Source: Nemertoderma westbladi (lineage: Eukaryota > Xenacoelomorpha > Nemertodermatida > Nemertodermatidae). From it: a stretch of DNA of 29,032 nucleotides. The position numbers were made by a program, and so were the translations under genes. Numbering within the stretch: the stretch's first letter is position 1; each line of letters starts with the position of its first letter. This document shows, in pieces, positions 17,010 to 26,222 of this stretch. Below the pieces are notes generated by a model. The model searched no databases, was not told where the DNA came from, and was given only the letters and a program-made list of their open reading frames with translations. Where the stretch lies: contig JAUCBJ010002775.1 in NCBI GenBank assembly GCA_032718475.1, positions 1 through 29,032 on the forward strand, read 5' to 3'.

Positions 17010-17925
17010 AGATTTTCATCTTATGGTTGTTGTTACTAAAATACTGTTCTATCTGGCCGTGCTTTTGTGTAAATGTCATACTCGGGCTATGGTAAGTGAT
17101 GAACTCGGAGTTCATTCTCTTGGAGAGTGTCGGTTTACCCATTTCCAGACGTTATGCCATTCTTTTTTTAAATCAAATTGTGACATCAACATTGACGAGC
17201 GCTTGTAGTGGGCAACTGGTATGGATTAAATTATTTGCCCTCCCAATTCCATTATATCTCAGCCGTTTGTTCAGTTGCAGGGTGATTTGAAGGGTTTCTT
17301 GAAGAGGAGTATTGGGCAGTGGTATATGTTAGTTAAGAAGGGTGCCATGACCGAGACTTACGGCCCGATTCGTGAGTAAGATAGAATTAACAAGGTTATA
17401 GGGTTGTGTTGTTCACATATGTCTCCAGACATAATTATCCGCGAAGCTGTTTGCGGTAGTGTTAGCGTCTCTGACACTCCACCAATATTAATTTTAAGGC
17501 TATATAATATTAATATTTAATATTAATATATATTTTAATTAAAAGCAAAAATATTAATATTATATTTATATTTATGCAAGTTGCGGGTAATCTTTGAGAG
17601 GCTTCATCTAGATGGATTTGGTCGCTTTTATTTTTAGTTTTATGGAGTTTGCTTCTTCCATAGCCTCACTGGAGTAGTAGTCGTAGTAGTAGTCTATAAT
17701 TGATAAGAGTATGTTTGAGTTAATCATGTCCTTCAATTTCATGAATATAATGTTATGATTGATGTCATCAAATGGTGATGATATATCGAGTTTATAAATG
17801 AATAGTTGTGATCCTCCCTCCTTGAAGTGTTCCACACATTTTAGAACACAGGCAATCGCTAAGACTGCCCAGCCTTCTTTTTATATCCACATTGATAGTT
17901 ACTTGTAAGTCCCTGTGTGTTTAAT
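17010..17925 (-). pseudogene. decayed copy of the SAP/Ulp1 LINE ORF2
   Basis: Minus-strand reading reproduces parts of the ORF2 at 13089-15563 in the same order. At 17925-17690: YKKKAG, LAIACVLKCVEHFKEGGSQL and FIYKLDISSPFDDINHN align with YKKRIG, VVALVFETLEYYSKGGSPVF and LCKLDLSSAFDRVSH. At 17330-17010: LPNTPLQETLQITLQLN, RYNGIG, RLEMGKPTLSKRMNSEFITY and HGQIEQYFS align with CPNTRLQSALRVALCLN, KYSGIG, RLEMGTPLIKDILNIEFIRM and HDRILRYFN. Several stops and frameshifts are present, and the RT motif B/C region is missing or replaced by AT-rich palindromic sequence (17500-17580). This is an old copy in the opposite orientation. Confidence 0.75.
17500..17580. repeat. AT-rich palindromic cluster
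   Basis: Overlapping inverted AATATTAATATT-type words (TAATATTAATATTTAATATTA and neighbours) sit inside the decayed LINE copy. It may be a small insertion or microsatellite expansion. Confidence 0.5.
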
Positions 17926-18112
17926 AGAACTCGCAGTTCACATTGTGAGGTAGAGGAACCCACAGATCGACATTCGGGATCGTTGGAACCCGCAGGTTTC
18001 GATACAAAGTTACTACTATCTGATAACTTGTATGTCCGCCATTTACCTCCTTATGGCCTCCCATATGCCAATACCATCATATGCTGCCACTGCACTGTGC
18101 TCAACCCCACAG

Positions 18113-18764
18113 GATTGGGTGTCGTTAGTCTAAAGTATTTTAGTTCCAAACCGGATACGTCATTAGTTCCAATGAGTTCGTCAGTAGTTCTAACTGTAAA
18201 CGTTATTAGTTCCAATGGAATAGTCTCTTAGTTCTAAACCGGGCACCATTTGTTCTAAACCGGATACGTCAATACCTATAATCAAACCACCAGTAGTTCT
18301 AATTGTGAAAGTCATTAGTTCAAATGCACACGGACTTAATCACCCGTCAGTTATTATTGTTAATTACAATTATCATTGATGATTTGTCGAAACGAGATAT
18401 TATTTCGCCGAGATATTTATATTTAAGTATCAGTATCAATATCTGTCAATATCAATAGTTGCAATATCTGTGCGAATGTTTATTCCCTTAGCATTTTCAT
18501 TGCCGCTTCTATACTGTTAGTGCCATATACTGTAGCAACCAACAGAACATATAACACAACACAATCCTGGATTCTATAGTCAGGTTGGTGTAAAAAAAGG
18601 TTCAAAAATAAATCACGGTTGGCTGATGTTAGTTTTCATGTTAGCTTAATTTAGAACTGAAGTACATTGGAACTAATGGCGTTTGTAATTAGAACAAGTG
18701 ACGTTTGGGTTTAGAACTAAAGTCCATTGAAACTAAAGTACTTTATAACTAATGACGGGATACC
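18113..18764. mobile_element. MITE nested in the left arm of the foldback, 8-bp target duplication (hAT-like)
   Basis: The ends are inverted repeats: GGGTGTCGTTAGTCTAAAG near 18118 matches the reverse complement of the right end, CCCGTCATTAGTTATAAAG, followed by TATTTTAGTTCCAA versus TACTTTAGTTTCAA. Inside, ATTAGTTCCAA/AGTTCTAA-type words recur in opposite orientation in the two halves. The flanks are CCCCACAG (18105-18112) and CCCTACAG (18765-18772), one mismatch apart. The undisturbed right arm of the surrounding foldback has TCCTACAG at the matching place, which gives the empty site. Eight-base duplications are typical of hAT elements; the superfamily call is inference. Confidence 0.75.
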
Positions 18765-18895
18765 CCCTACAGTACTTAGCCGCCTTTAACCACTCGCTAC
18801 ACAGAAATGGTAGTGTATATAAACCATGAACCATCACGACCACAATGATTAATTATAAACTCTAACTACTATACTGATTTAGACAGGACAATTAC

Positions 18896-18945
18896 TTCCA
18901 ACCCGGAGGTCACAATCTATCCCACATGGACGTCAATGCCGACCT
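18896..18945 (+). repeat. fragment of a tRNA-related SINE
   Basis: GGAGGTCACAATCTATCCCA followed by CATGGACGTCA resembles the B-box region of the SINE at 20151 (GAGGTTACCAGTTCGATCCC, ACCTGGACGTCA). It has lost the central TTCGA of the B box. Confidence 0.5.
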
Positions 18946-19318
18946 TACAAAGCTGTACCCAACAAAAGTTATAATGTTATGAAACAACTCATTCACACAT
19001 AATACCAATAAATAAATAATTAAAATATACCGGTCGCATTTCTCTATCGGTGCAACTGTCTTGCCTTAATTAGTAGTTAGAGTGTATAATTAATCATTGT
19101 GGCCGTGATGGTTCATGGTTAATATACACATTGTTCTTTCATTGTGTTCTTTCATTCCCTTTCATTGTAGCGAGTGGTTAACTTAAAGACGACCAAGTAC
19201 TGTAGGATTGAGCACACTGGCAGCAGATTATTGTATTAACAAATGGGAGGCCATGAGAACGTAAATTGCGGACATGCAATGTATCAGATAGTATTTCCAG
19301 GTCTTTTTTTTACCGGCT

Positions 19319-20148
19319 TATGACTTAGGAGTACTCTCAGAATCACTAGAGGGAGCCCAACGGCTCCTCAGATCATTAGAACAGGCTGCTTCTAGTGTTT
19401 GTCTTTTTATTAACTCCAAAAAGACCACAATTTTGACAGTTAACTTTGAAAGACCTCAGCAAGTGTCTGACCAGATGAGCATAAGCTCAAAGCTGATTGA
19501 TTGAGCATGTAGACGACTTCTGTTACCCGGGATCATGGAAGTGACCTGGGAAGTTAGGTGAGGACCTTCGAATACGTAAGGGAAAGGCATGGGCAGCCTT
19601 GAATAGGCTTTCCAGGATTTGGAAGTCACAGATAGTTAATCGGAAACTTAAGGTCCGATTATTTAGAGCAGCAGTAGTTCCAGTACTCCTCTATGGGAGT
19701 TCATGCTGGGCTCTAACTTATGAGGACACCAAATCTCTGGATGGCACATTCACAAGAATGCTACACCGGGTTCATTGTGTCAAGTACAATGCACACATCT
19801 CCAACCAGATACTATATAACATTGGAGGTGTTTCATTGGTTCCTCCAAGCTTGACACTAGAACAAAATCGCCTCCGCTTTGCAGGACATTGCTTTCACCG
19901 TGAGGACAAGCCAGTGCACAATCTTGTGCTTTGGCAGCCTCATGGAGTGAATAAGCATGGTGGACAGCCCATGACTTTCTTGAGACGCATCTTAAAGGAA
20001 ACTGGCCTTGAAGGTACGGATGATCTAGCAAATGTCATGGTGATAGGGAGTTGTGGTGGCGCAATTTTGTCGACAAGCCGGCACAGCATTATTAAAAATC
20101 CTGCTACATTGCAGCATGCCGTTCCTAGTAGTAGTAGTAGTTTTATCT
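19319..20148 (+). pseudogene. 5'-truncated TAG-tailed LINE, C-terminal ORF2
   Basis: It begins abruptly at ATGACTTAGG (19319), inside the RT motif C region (the other copies have GCTGATGACTTAGG), and runs to the TAG tail at about 20127-20142. Intact coding covers 19599-20090: RLFRAAVVPVLLYGSSCWAL, RMLHRVHCVKYNAHISNQIL and FAGHCFHREDKPVHNLVLWQ. Upstream, 19319-19598 is out of frame, with a short indel near 19495 and a stop (TGA). Nucleotide identity to the copies at 22395, 25690 and 27570 is high by eye. The 3' UTR is short, with GCAGCATGCC just before the tail. Confidence 0.9.
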
Positions 20149-20150
20149 GA

Positions 20151-20400
20151 GCCGCTGGCTGAATGGTTAGAGCGTCAGCCTTCCATCGCAGAGGTTACCA
20201 GTTCGATCCCACCTGGACGTCATTGAAAAGAAGTTTGCTGAAGCCCTGAGTATAGTTCCGATGTTAGATGCATATATCTCGGTGGTGATTGGTCTCGTCT
20301 GCATCAGCTCATAAACTGTACAGTTCGAAAGATAAGGCTTCCCATGGTGTAGTAGGCCACGAAATTAAAAATTGATATATATTGTTTGAATTTCTGCTCT
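20151..20400 (+). mobile_element. tRNA-derived SINE next to the LINE tail
   Basis: GCCGCTGGCTGAATGGTTAG gives an RNA polymerase III A box (TGGCTGAATGG, 20156-20166). A B box follows (AGTTCGATCCC, 20200-20210), with normal A-to-B spacing. The sequence continues CACCTGGACGTCATTG into a non-tRNA body of uncertain length. A second, decayed piece of the same sequence lies at 18896-18945. It starts directly after the LINE's TAG tail and TTTTATCTGA. The 3' end and target duplication were not determined, so the end coordinate is approximate. Confidence 0.65.
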
Positions 20401-20916
20401 GGTTTATACCCAGAGAGAGTAAATAAGCAACTCCGCAGTGGGAATAGCTTGAATTTGTAAACTACGAAATAATGACACTCGTCTCCCCATAACTGAATCT
20501 ATTTAATATTCCGTCGACGTATTGCTTTGCAGCCGCCCTAATTGCAGGACTGTTTGTTAGCCGGCAACTAAACTCGATAGAATCGGTTGCAATCTTGAAT
20601 AATTGAAACAATTCGATTTATATCGCTGGAGATTTTCCGCTATGTGAAAGACGAATCAATCAATTCTAGATGATTATATTTCGTGGAAATTTCTTACTAA
20701 GTGTCACTTGTACTACTCGAGTTTCCTTCATCTTCCATAGGAACATTAATCGCTTATCCTTTTAACTTATATGTTGAGCATCGTAGTTAGATTAAAGTTT
20801 AAAAAGCTTAAAATTGTGAGTAGAAAAAGGTTTCTGATATGTGCCTCATGCTTCCTGGTGGCTGTATCACAATAAAACTGCTGATCAATTAATTGGTTTC
20901 AAGGTTTTTTAATATT
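20400..20916. other. no feature recognised
   Basis: Single-copy-looking sequence with no coding frame of note and no repeat that I can match to the rest of the window. Confidence 0.45.
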
Positions 20917-21254
20917 ATAAAACAGGGGGGGGGGGGGTTATAGTAATGTAGAAGATCTTTAGGGTGATCGAAAAGTTGTTAATTAACCAATATATCGGCC
21001 GCAATATGTAATAATAATTCAAATATTAATATTGAAAAATATTTACAAACAACAGGAGGGCAGTACGGTATGTGTCAGGCTACGTAAATACTAAGCACTA
21101 CTGGTCTATATTCTCGACTAAACTACATGACTACTGATTATTATGTGACAGCTGTTGTTGTTACCGGTAGGTAGGTCTTAACCGACCTAGAATATCTATA
21201 CAATGTTAATTAGCTACGCGTACCCCTAAAGATCTTCTCCATTATTATAATCTA

Positions 21255-21289
<35 letters not shown>

Positions 21290-21293
21290 TTAT
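20917..21293. mobile_element. MITE with poly-G/poly-C inside its terminal inverted repeats
   Basis: The left end, ATAAAACAG plus 13 G (20917-20937), then TTATAGTAATGTAGAAGATC and TTTAGGG, is the reverse complement of the right end: CCCCTAAAGATCTTCTCCAT, TATTATAAT, CTAT, 30 C (21256-21285), TGTTTTAT (to 21293). The inverted repeats are about 60-70 bp and extend weakly to TTAATTAAC. The whole is about 377 bp with no coding capacity. The ends read ATAAAACAGG, compatible with a TA target duplication, but the exact border is uncertain. The G tract differs in length between the two ends (13 versus 30). Confidence 0.85.
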
Positions 21294-22240
21294 CATGTTT
21301 ACACCGGTGACCTTGGCCAGGAACTACCTTAGGAATTTATAATATTATGCTTTATTTAATTGTGAGCGGACAGTTTGACATGGATTTTAGTCACATGGAC
21401 TTTGGTTGAATTTAAATTCAAATTTGTGGTAATTGTCGGGATAGGTTATAGCATTTATTTAACGGTATTAATGGTAGATAATGCCAAAAGAAAGTCCTCA
21501 GTGGAAGTCAGATGCCAATGTTCGATCAATGGCCCGCAATATCAGCTCATTGTTATGGTTCATGCATACAAATTTTTACATTCATTAATGCACTATCGGA
21601 TTTGCAGTGTTTTAAAGTTGAAGGCTTTCAAATTTAACTGGCATTTCATTACCATGGAATAAAGACCTCAGTTTGTTCGGTTGGAGTGGCAATAATTTAA
21701 CCTTGAAATATAATCAATATAGTTTTTAATGAAGATGTATGACTGATTGATGCCACGAATTCTAATCTAAAAATGTAATCGCATCTCTTCAGTTTCCAAG
21801 TTTGCCACAGGCGATAAATACAACAGTAGGATCTGGAAGATAAAGAAGGTATTACTATTATTAATAATAATAAAGGACTACTGTATAATTCGATAAAAAA
21901 AAGTAAGCAGTAGGCGGAAAATAGTGTATTTCGTCACGTTTTTATATCAAATATATTGTTTTATTTGAAAAAAAGTATCACCATCGTTATCAATGTGTCC
22001 TTGGGTTTCCAAGGCAGTCCTACGAATTACCACAAAACACCCCTAAAAGATATCAAAAGACCCAAAATAATTCAAAAATACCTAAAAAACTGTAACCAGA
22101 TCCGTCGTTCCCTTACCAACTTACAGTTAATAAGGTATTTTTGAACTGTTATGGGGGTAGGTATTTTGGTGAATTTTGGGTAATTCGTAGGACCCAAATC
22201 TCCGGAAAAATCGTAGCGTCAGCCTTCTCATTAATTGTAT
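21294..22240. other. no gene recognised
   Basis: Only short open frames without recognisable domains. An ATT/AAT-rich microsatellite-like patch is at 21852-21872. Nothing else was identified. Confidence 0.45.
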
Positions 22241-22935
22241 GTCCTCCAGGTCGTGTGTGGCACACGGGAGACACACTCTGCCCTCCAGGGAGACACACTT
22301 GCACCATTCTTGTTCATAATTGTGGTTGACTATGTTCTACGCATGTCCTTAGATCATCATAATGATGATGGGGTGATGATAACTCCACCTACTTGAATAG
22401 GCTTTCCAGGATTTGGAAGTCACCGAGAATTTATCGGAAACTTAAGGTCCGAATATTTAGAGCAGCAGTAGTTCCAGTACTCCTCTATGGGAGTCCATGC
22501 TGGGCTCTAACTGCTGAGGATACCAAATCTCTGGATGGCACATTCACAAGAATGCTACGCCGGGTTCATTGTGTCAAGTACAATGCACACATCTCCAACC
22601 AGACACTATATAACATTGGAGGTGTCTCATTGGTTCCCCCAAGCTTGACACTAGAACAAAATCGCCTCCGCTTTGCAGGACATTGCTTTCGCCGTGAGGA
22701 CCAGCCAGTGCATAATCTTGTACTTTGGCAGCCTCCTGGAGTGAATAAGCATGGTGGACAGCCCATGACTTTCTTGAGACGCATCTTAAAGGACACTGGC
22801 CTTAAAGATGCGGATGATCTAGCAAATGTCATGGGCGATAGGGAGTTGTGGCGGCGCAATTTTGTCGACAAGCCGGCACAGAATTCTTAAAAATGCAGCT
22901 GCAATGCAGCATGCCGATACTAGTAGTAGAAGTAG
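22241..22935 (+). pseudogene. internally deleted, 5'-truncated TAG-tailed LINE
   Basis: It starts with a scrambled CCTCCAGG...GGGAGACACAC duplication (22241-22300), then matches the RT region after motif B (LAPFLFIIV in the complete copies). It then jumps at 22394/22395 from CCACCTACT directly to TGAATAGGCTTTCC. Compared with the copy at 25250-26220, about 334 bp are missing, including RT motif C (FADD). After the jump the frame is intact to 22890: IWKSPRIYRKLKVRIFRAAV, FAGHCFRREDQPVHNLVLWQ and DADDLANVMGDRELWRRNFV. The conserved palindromic 3' UTR and a TAG-type tail with interruptions follow (22895-22940). Confidence 0.9.
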
Positions 22936-22940
22936 TAGTG

Positions 22941-23689
22941 AAGCACCTCCAGATCGTCAAGAAGGATGTTACTATTCTACTGTATTATGCCTATGGCCTT
23001 CAGTACCATAGGTCCGGTACCTCTCGCTGCCATTATTCTGCTGGATTCCCCTGGCTTAATTCAAGTACCGGTGTTGTACAGTAATATTTACTAGGGTACA
23101 TACTACTGTCTTGTTTACAAACATAGTACAAATGGTTTATTGACATCTATCTACGTACTGGTAATTCCATTTTACACATTGTAGTCTACAGCCTTTCTGT
23201 ACGTGTCGATAGTCCGTACCGGTCCCAGTTTAAACAATTTAGTTTCATTTTATTAATGTGTGAGCTGTAGGATTAAAAATTAGTAAAAAAAGGCTTTTTT
23301 TTCTAACTAATTGTCCACAAAATTAGTTCAAAGAAAAAACTTTTTTTTAGCTAATTTTCTGCATAATTAATGAAAAAACGTTAGATTAATTAACTCAATT
23401 TTAAAAATATTAGTGAGAAAAAAAACGAGCCTTATTCAGATAAAAATCTGTATTATTTGTTTATTCTTTCAATTTGGCAATGACTCGCACATGAACCAAC
23501 ATAGTTCATTAAGATACATAATGAGTGAAAACTAAAGATTTAGTGGCATATACTGTACATTATAGATTATACTTAACATACATAACATCAACGGAATTGG
23601 AACAGCATTTTTGATGGCTCAGTAGATATGGACATGTTATGTTATAATTGGAATCGAGTAGGTGATGGACGAGGGTGGGAATGAGAAGT
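22941..23689. other. spacer with two A/T-run hairpins
   Basis: No coding signal. Two adjacent inverted repeats made from A and T runs lie at 23279-23312 (TTAGT + A run ... T run + ACTAA) and 23319-23358 (AAAATTAG ... CTAATTTT, with inner A and T runs). Confidence 0.45.
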
Positions 23690-24515
23690 TGACAATTGAC
23701 ATTTGTTCAGGACGATATTCTCCTAGTGCTAGTAGGTCGTAATATAAAAGAATTGGAGGATATGATCGAAATAATATTAACCGAGCTATCAAAAATCGGA
23801 CTGAGCAGGAAGAGCACAAAAACAGAATGGTCATACGTCTTAGGCCACGGTCGGACAGATGGAGCCATACTAGTTTCATAAATGTAAAGGGCACATTCGT
23901 GAGCTCAAACAACTGCATTTCTTTCTTGGGCGGTACGGTTAATCTTAATATGGAATAATCTGTGGGAGTGTATAAAAGTAATTACAATAGTCTCTGAGAC
24001 ATTCAACAAGAAAGGTTGGACGATTAAGTGGTTGAATGTGGAAACACTAGCAATTTTGTGGAATATGATTGCCATCCCATCTATTATCTATAAGCTTAGA
24101 TTCGTGTTCCTCGACCGCGACTCTGGAACTTGATGCTTTTTATCGAAAAACATTGACGGGGCTCCTACATGTTGGATCATATGTGTCTAACAGTATGGTT
24201 TATGGGCTGCTCAACACTCCTCCTATTCGTCAGCACTTTACAGTGATTGTATCAGGTGTATTTCCAGGTTAGCAACATGTCCTATTAAACCTATCTGCCT
24301 TATCTTTAACATGCTTGTGTTAAGGAACGATCCCAGATATACTATCGGTGGGAGTTCATAACTTAGAAGAACTTATAAAAAGTGCACATCCACCTTTCCG
24401 CTTCCAAATATTAGGTCTTTAACACTTTCGAAGTTCCACCTCCGTAACCTTAAAAACCGAGTACTGCCTGGCGTTCTCGCCATATCTGATATAATTAACA
24501 TAAACTTCCTTTGTT
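23690..24515 (+). pseudogene. decayed copy of the SAP/Ulp1 LINE ORF2, RT motif C to C-terminus
   Basis: The reading starts at FVQDDILLVLVG, corresponding to NYADDYLVMCSS of the complete copy, so motif C is damaged (Tyr-Ala changed to Val-Gln). It continues through several frames: ISFLGGTVN, KKGWTIKWLNVETLAILWNM, AFYRKTLTGLLHVGSYVSNS and MVYGLL, then near 24320-24515 LRNDPRYTIGGSS and LRNLKNRVLPGVLAISDIIN. Each matches the complete ORF2 in order. At least four frame changes and stops are present. It is about as diverged as the copy at 17010-17925, and much older than the TAG-tailed LINEs here. Confidence 0.75.
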
Positions 24516-24575
24516 CCATATTCCATATCGTTCCATGTTCCAACGTTCCATGTTCCATCATTCCATATCCTTTGT
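24503..24575 (+). repeat. imperfect GTTCCAT/TTCCATAT simple repeat
   Basis: Repeated TTCCAT words (GTTCCATGTTCCA and ATTCCATAT variants) lie directly at the end of the decayed LINE copy. This could be the remains of its 3' tail repeat. Confidence 0.6.
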
Positions 24576-24724
24576 AGCAAAACGGAAAATAATTTTACAG
24601 TACTTCAACCAGTAGGGATACCTATTATTTATGGAGCGATTTTAATTTTGTGATTTGTATTTATTTGGAGCGATTCTCTTTGTATTTTATTAATGTTTCC
24701 TGTTTTTTTGGTTCGGACCACAGA

Positions 24725-25187
24725 ATTGTGACTGCAGAGATCAGCCCCAGCAAACCCAGGACAAGCAATCAACTATGACTGGGAGAAACTCAGAACTGAC
24801 AAAGCAGTAAAGGGTGCTTACACAGTAGAAGTTCAAAACCGCTTTTAAACACTTCAGTCAATGCATGAAGACCAGTCCACCGATTCAATATACCAGAATA
24901 TAATAACAGCCCACAATGAATCAGCATAGAGGCATATCCCCCAGAAACCCAAACGAAAACAGTAGGCCTATGTGCCATGGCAAAACTCTGAGGATACTTG
25001 TAAGAGAGAAGATCTTAAGATAGCCTACAAAGTAAAAACCGAACAACCAACAACCGAAAACATTAACAAGGTTGAGAAAGCTAAGGACGATCTTAAATTG
25101 GCCTACAACATCAGCCAGGAAAAGTACATACCGGATAAAATTGAAGCAATTACAACTGCTCACATATAGCAACAATCAAGACTTGAT
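24725..25187 (+). pseudogene. host LINE, linker region upstream of RT
   Basis: This is the endonuclease-RT linker of the TAG-tailed LINE. The order NYDWEKLRTDKAVKGAYTVE, VQNRF, then ITAHNESA, RHIPQKPKRK, PWQNSEDTCKREDLKIAYK and KAKDDLKLAYNISQEKYIPD matches the Y-D-W-x-L ... Y-x-x-x-V-x-N-R-F ... H-I-P-x-K-P-K ... KA-x-x-D-L-x-x-A-Y pattern found in metazoan LINEs of this type. Stops and frame changes occur around 24846, 24925 and 24963. The endonuclease upstream is not recognised. Confidence 0.65.
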
Positions 25188-26222
25188 GACAACATTTGTG
25201 TCTACTGTTGACGGTGACACAGAACCATTTGAAGTGTTATGGGGCGTCCTCCAGGGAGACACACTTGCACCATTCTTGTTCATAATTGTTGTGGACTATG
25301 TTCTACGCATGTCCTTAGATCATCATAATGATGATGGGGTGATGATAACTCCACCTACTGGCTCCAGAAGTCGAGGAAATCCTGCCAAGTACCTAACTGA
25401 TCTAGACTTTGCTGATGACTTAGGAGTACTCTCAGAATCACTAGAGGGAGCCCAACGGCTCCTCAGCTCATTAGAAGATGCTGCTTCTAGTGTTGGTCTT
25501 TTTATTAACTCAAGAAAGACCAAAATTTGACAGTTAACTTTGAAAGTCCTCAGCAAGTCTCTGATCGGATGAGCATAAGCTCAAAAGATGGTATGCTTGA
25601 GCATGTGGATGACTTCTGTTACCTGGGATCATGGATCCGGAAGTCAGATGAGGACCTTCGAATACGTAAGGGAAAGGCATGGGCAGCCTTGAATAGGCTT
25701 TCCAGGATTTGGAAGTCACCGAGAATTAATCGGACACTTAAGGTCCGATTATTTAGAGCAGCAGTAGTTCCAGTACTCCTCTATGGGAGTCCATGCTGGG
25801 CTCTAACTACTGAGGACACCAAATCTCTGGATGGCACATTCACAAGAATGCTACGCCGGGTTCATTGTGTCAAGTACAATGCACACATTTCCAACCAGAC
25901 ACTATATAACATTGGAGGTGTCTCATTGGTTCCCCCAAGCTTGACACTAGAACAAAATCGCCTCCGCTTTGCAGGACATAGCTTTCGCCGTGAGGACCAG
26001 CCAGTGCATAATCTTGTACTTTGGCAGCCTCATGGAGTGAATAAGCATGGTGGACAGCCAATGACTTTCTTGAGACGCATCTTAAAGGACACTGGCCTTG
26101 AAGATGCGGATGATCTAGCAAATGTCATAGGTGATAGGGAGTTGTGGCGGTGCAATTTTGTCGATAAGCCGGCACAGCATTCTTAAAAATGCAGCTGCAA
26201 TGCAGCATGCCGATCCTAGTAG
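25188..26222 (+). pseudogene. guest LINE copy: RT palm to C-terminus
   Basis: 5'-truncated insertion. It codes TTFVSTVDGDTEPFEVLWGV, then LQGDTLAPFLFIIVVDYVLR (motif B region), then LTDLDFADDLGVLSESLEGA (motif C, FADD intact). One T is missing near 25527 compared with the copy at 27410, which splits the reading into 25072-25530 and 25527-26186. The second part carries DDFCYLGSWIRKSDEDLRIR, FRAAVVPVLLYGSPCWAL and FAGHSFRREDQPVHNLVLWQ. It ends with the palindromic 3' UTR (TGCAGCTGCAATGCAGCATG) and CCTAGTAGTA. Confidence 0.85.

Larger units (their letters stand above)
18010..19298. mobile_element. large foldback/MITE-like element with long inverted repeats
   Basis: The left arm (18010-18112, continuing 18773-18895) and the right arm (about 19050-19298) are reverse complements with moderate divergence. 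Matching blocks include ACTATCTGATA, TGTCCGCC/TGTCCGCA, ATGGCCTCCCAT, GCTGCCA, GTGCTCAA, TACAGTACTT, AACCACTCGCTACA, ACCATGAACCATCACG and CCACAATGATTAATTATA, and the shared CTCTAACTACTA. Arms are around 230-250 bp once the insert in the left arm is removed. The loop (about 18896-19050) contains a SINE-like fragment. No transposase is encoded, so the element is non-autonomous. Confidence 0.8.

Noticed and set aside
17023-17208. Small open frame with a signal-peptide-like start
   Set aside because: The opposite strand of the same stretch aligns with LINE ORF2, so the plus-strand frame is a shadow.
20151-20222. A functional tRNA gene
   Set aside because: A and B boxes are good, but the acceptor and anticodon stems do not pair cleanly. 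A partial copy exists at 18896, and it abuts a LINE tail, so a SINE is more likely.
22210-22235. SINE fragment (GCGTCAGCCTTC)
   Set aside because: Only 12 bases match the SINE at 20151, with no B box after it. Probably chance.
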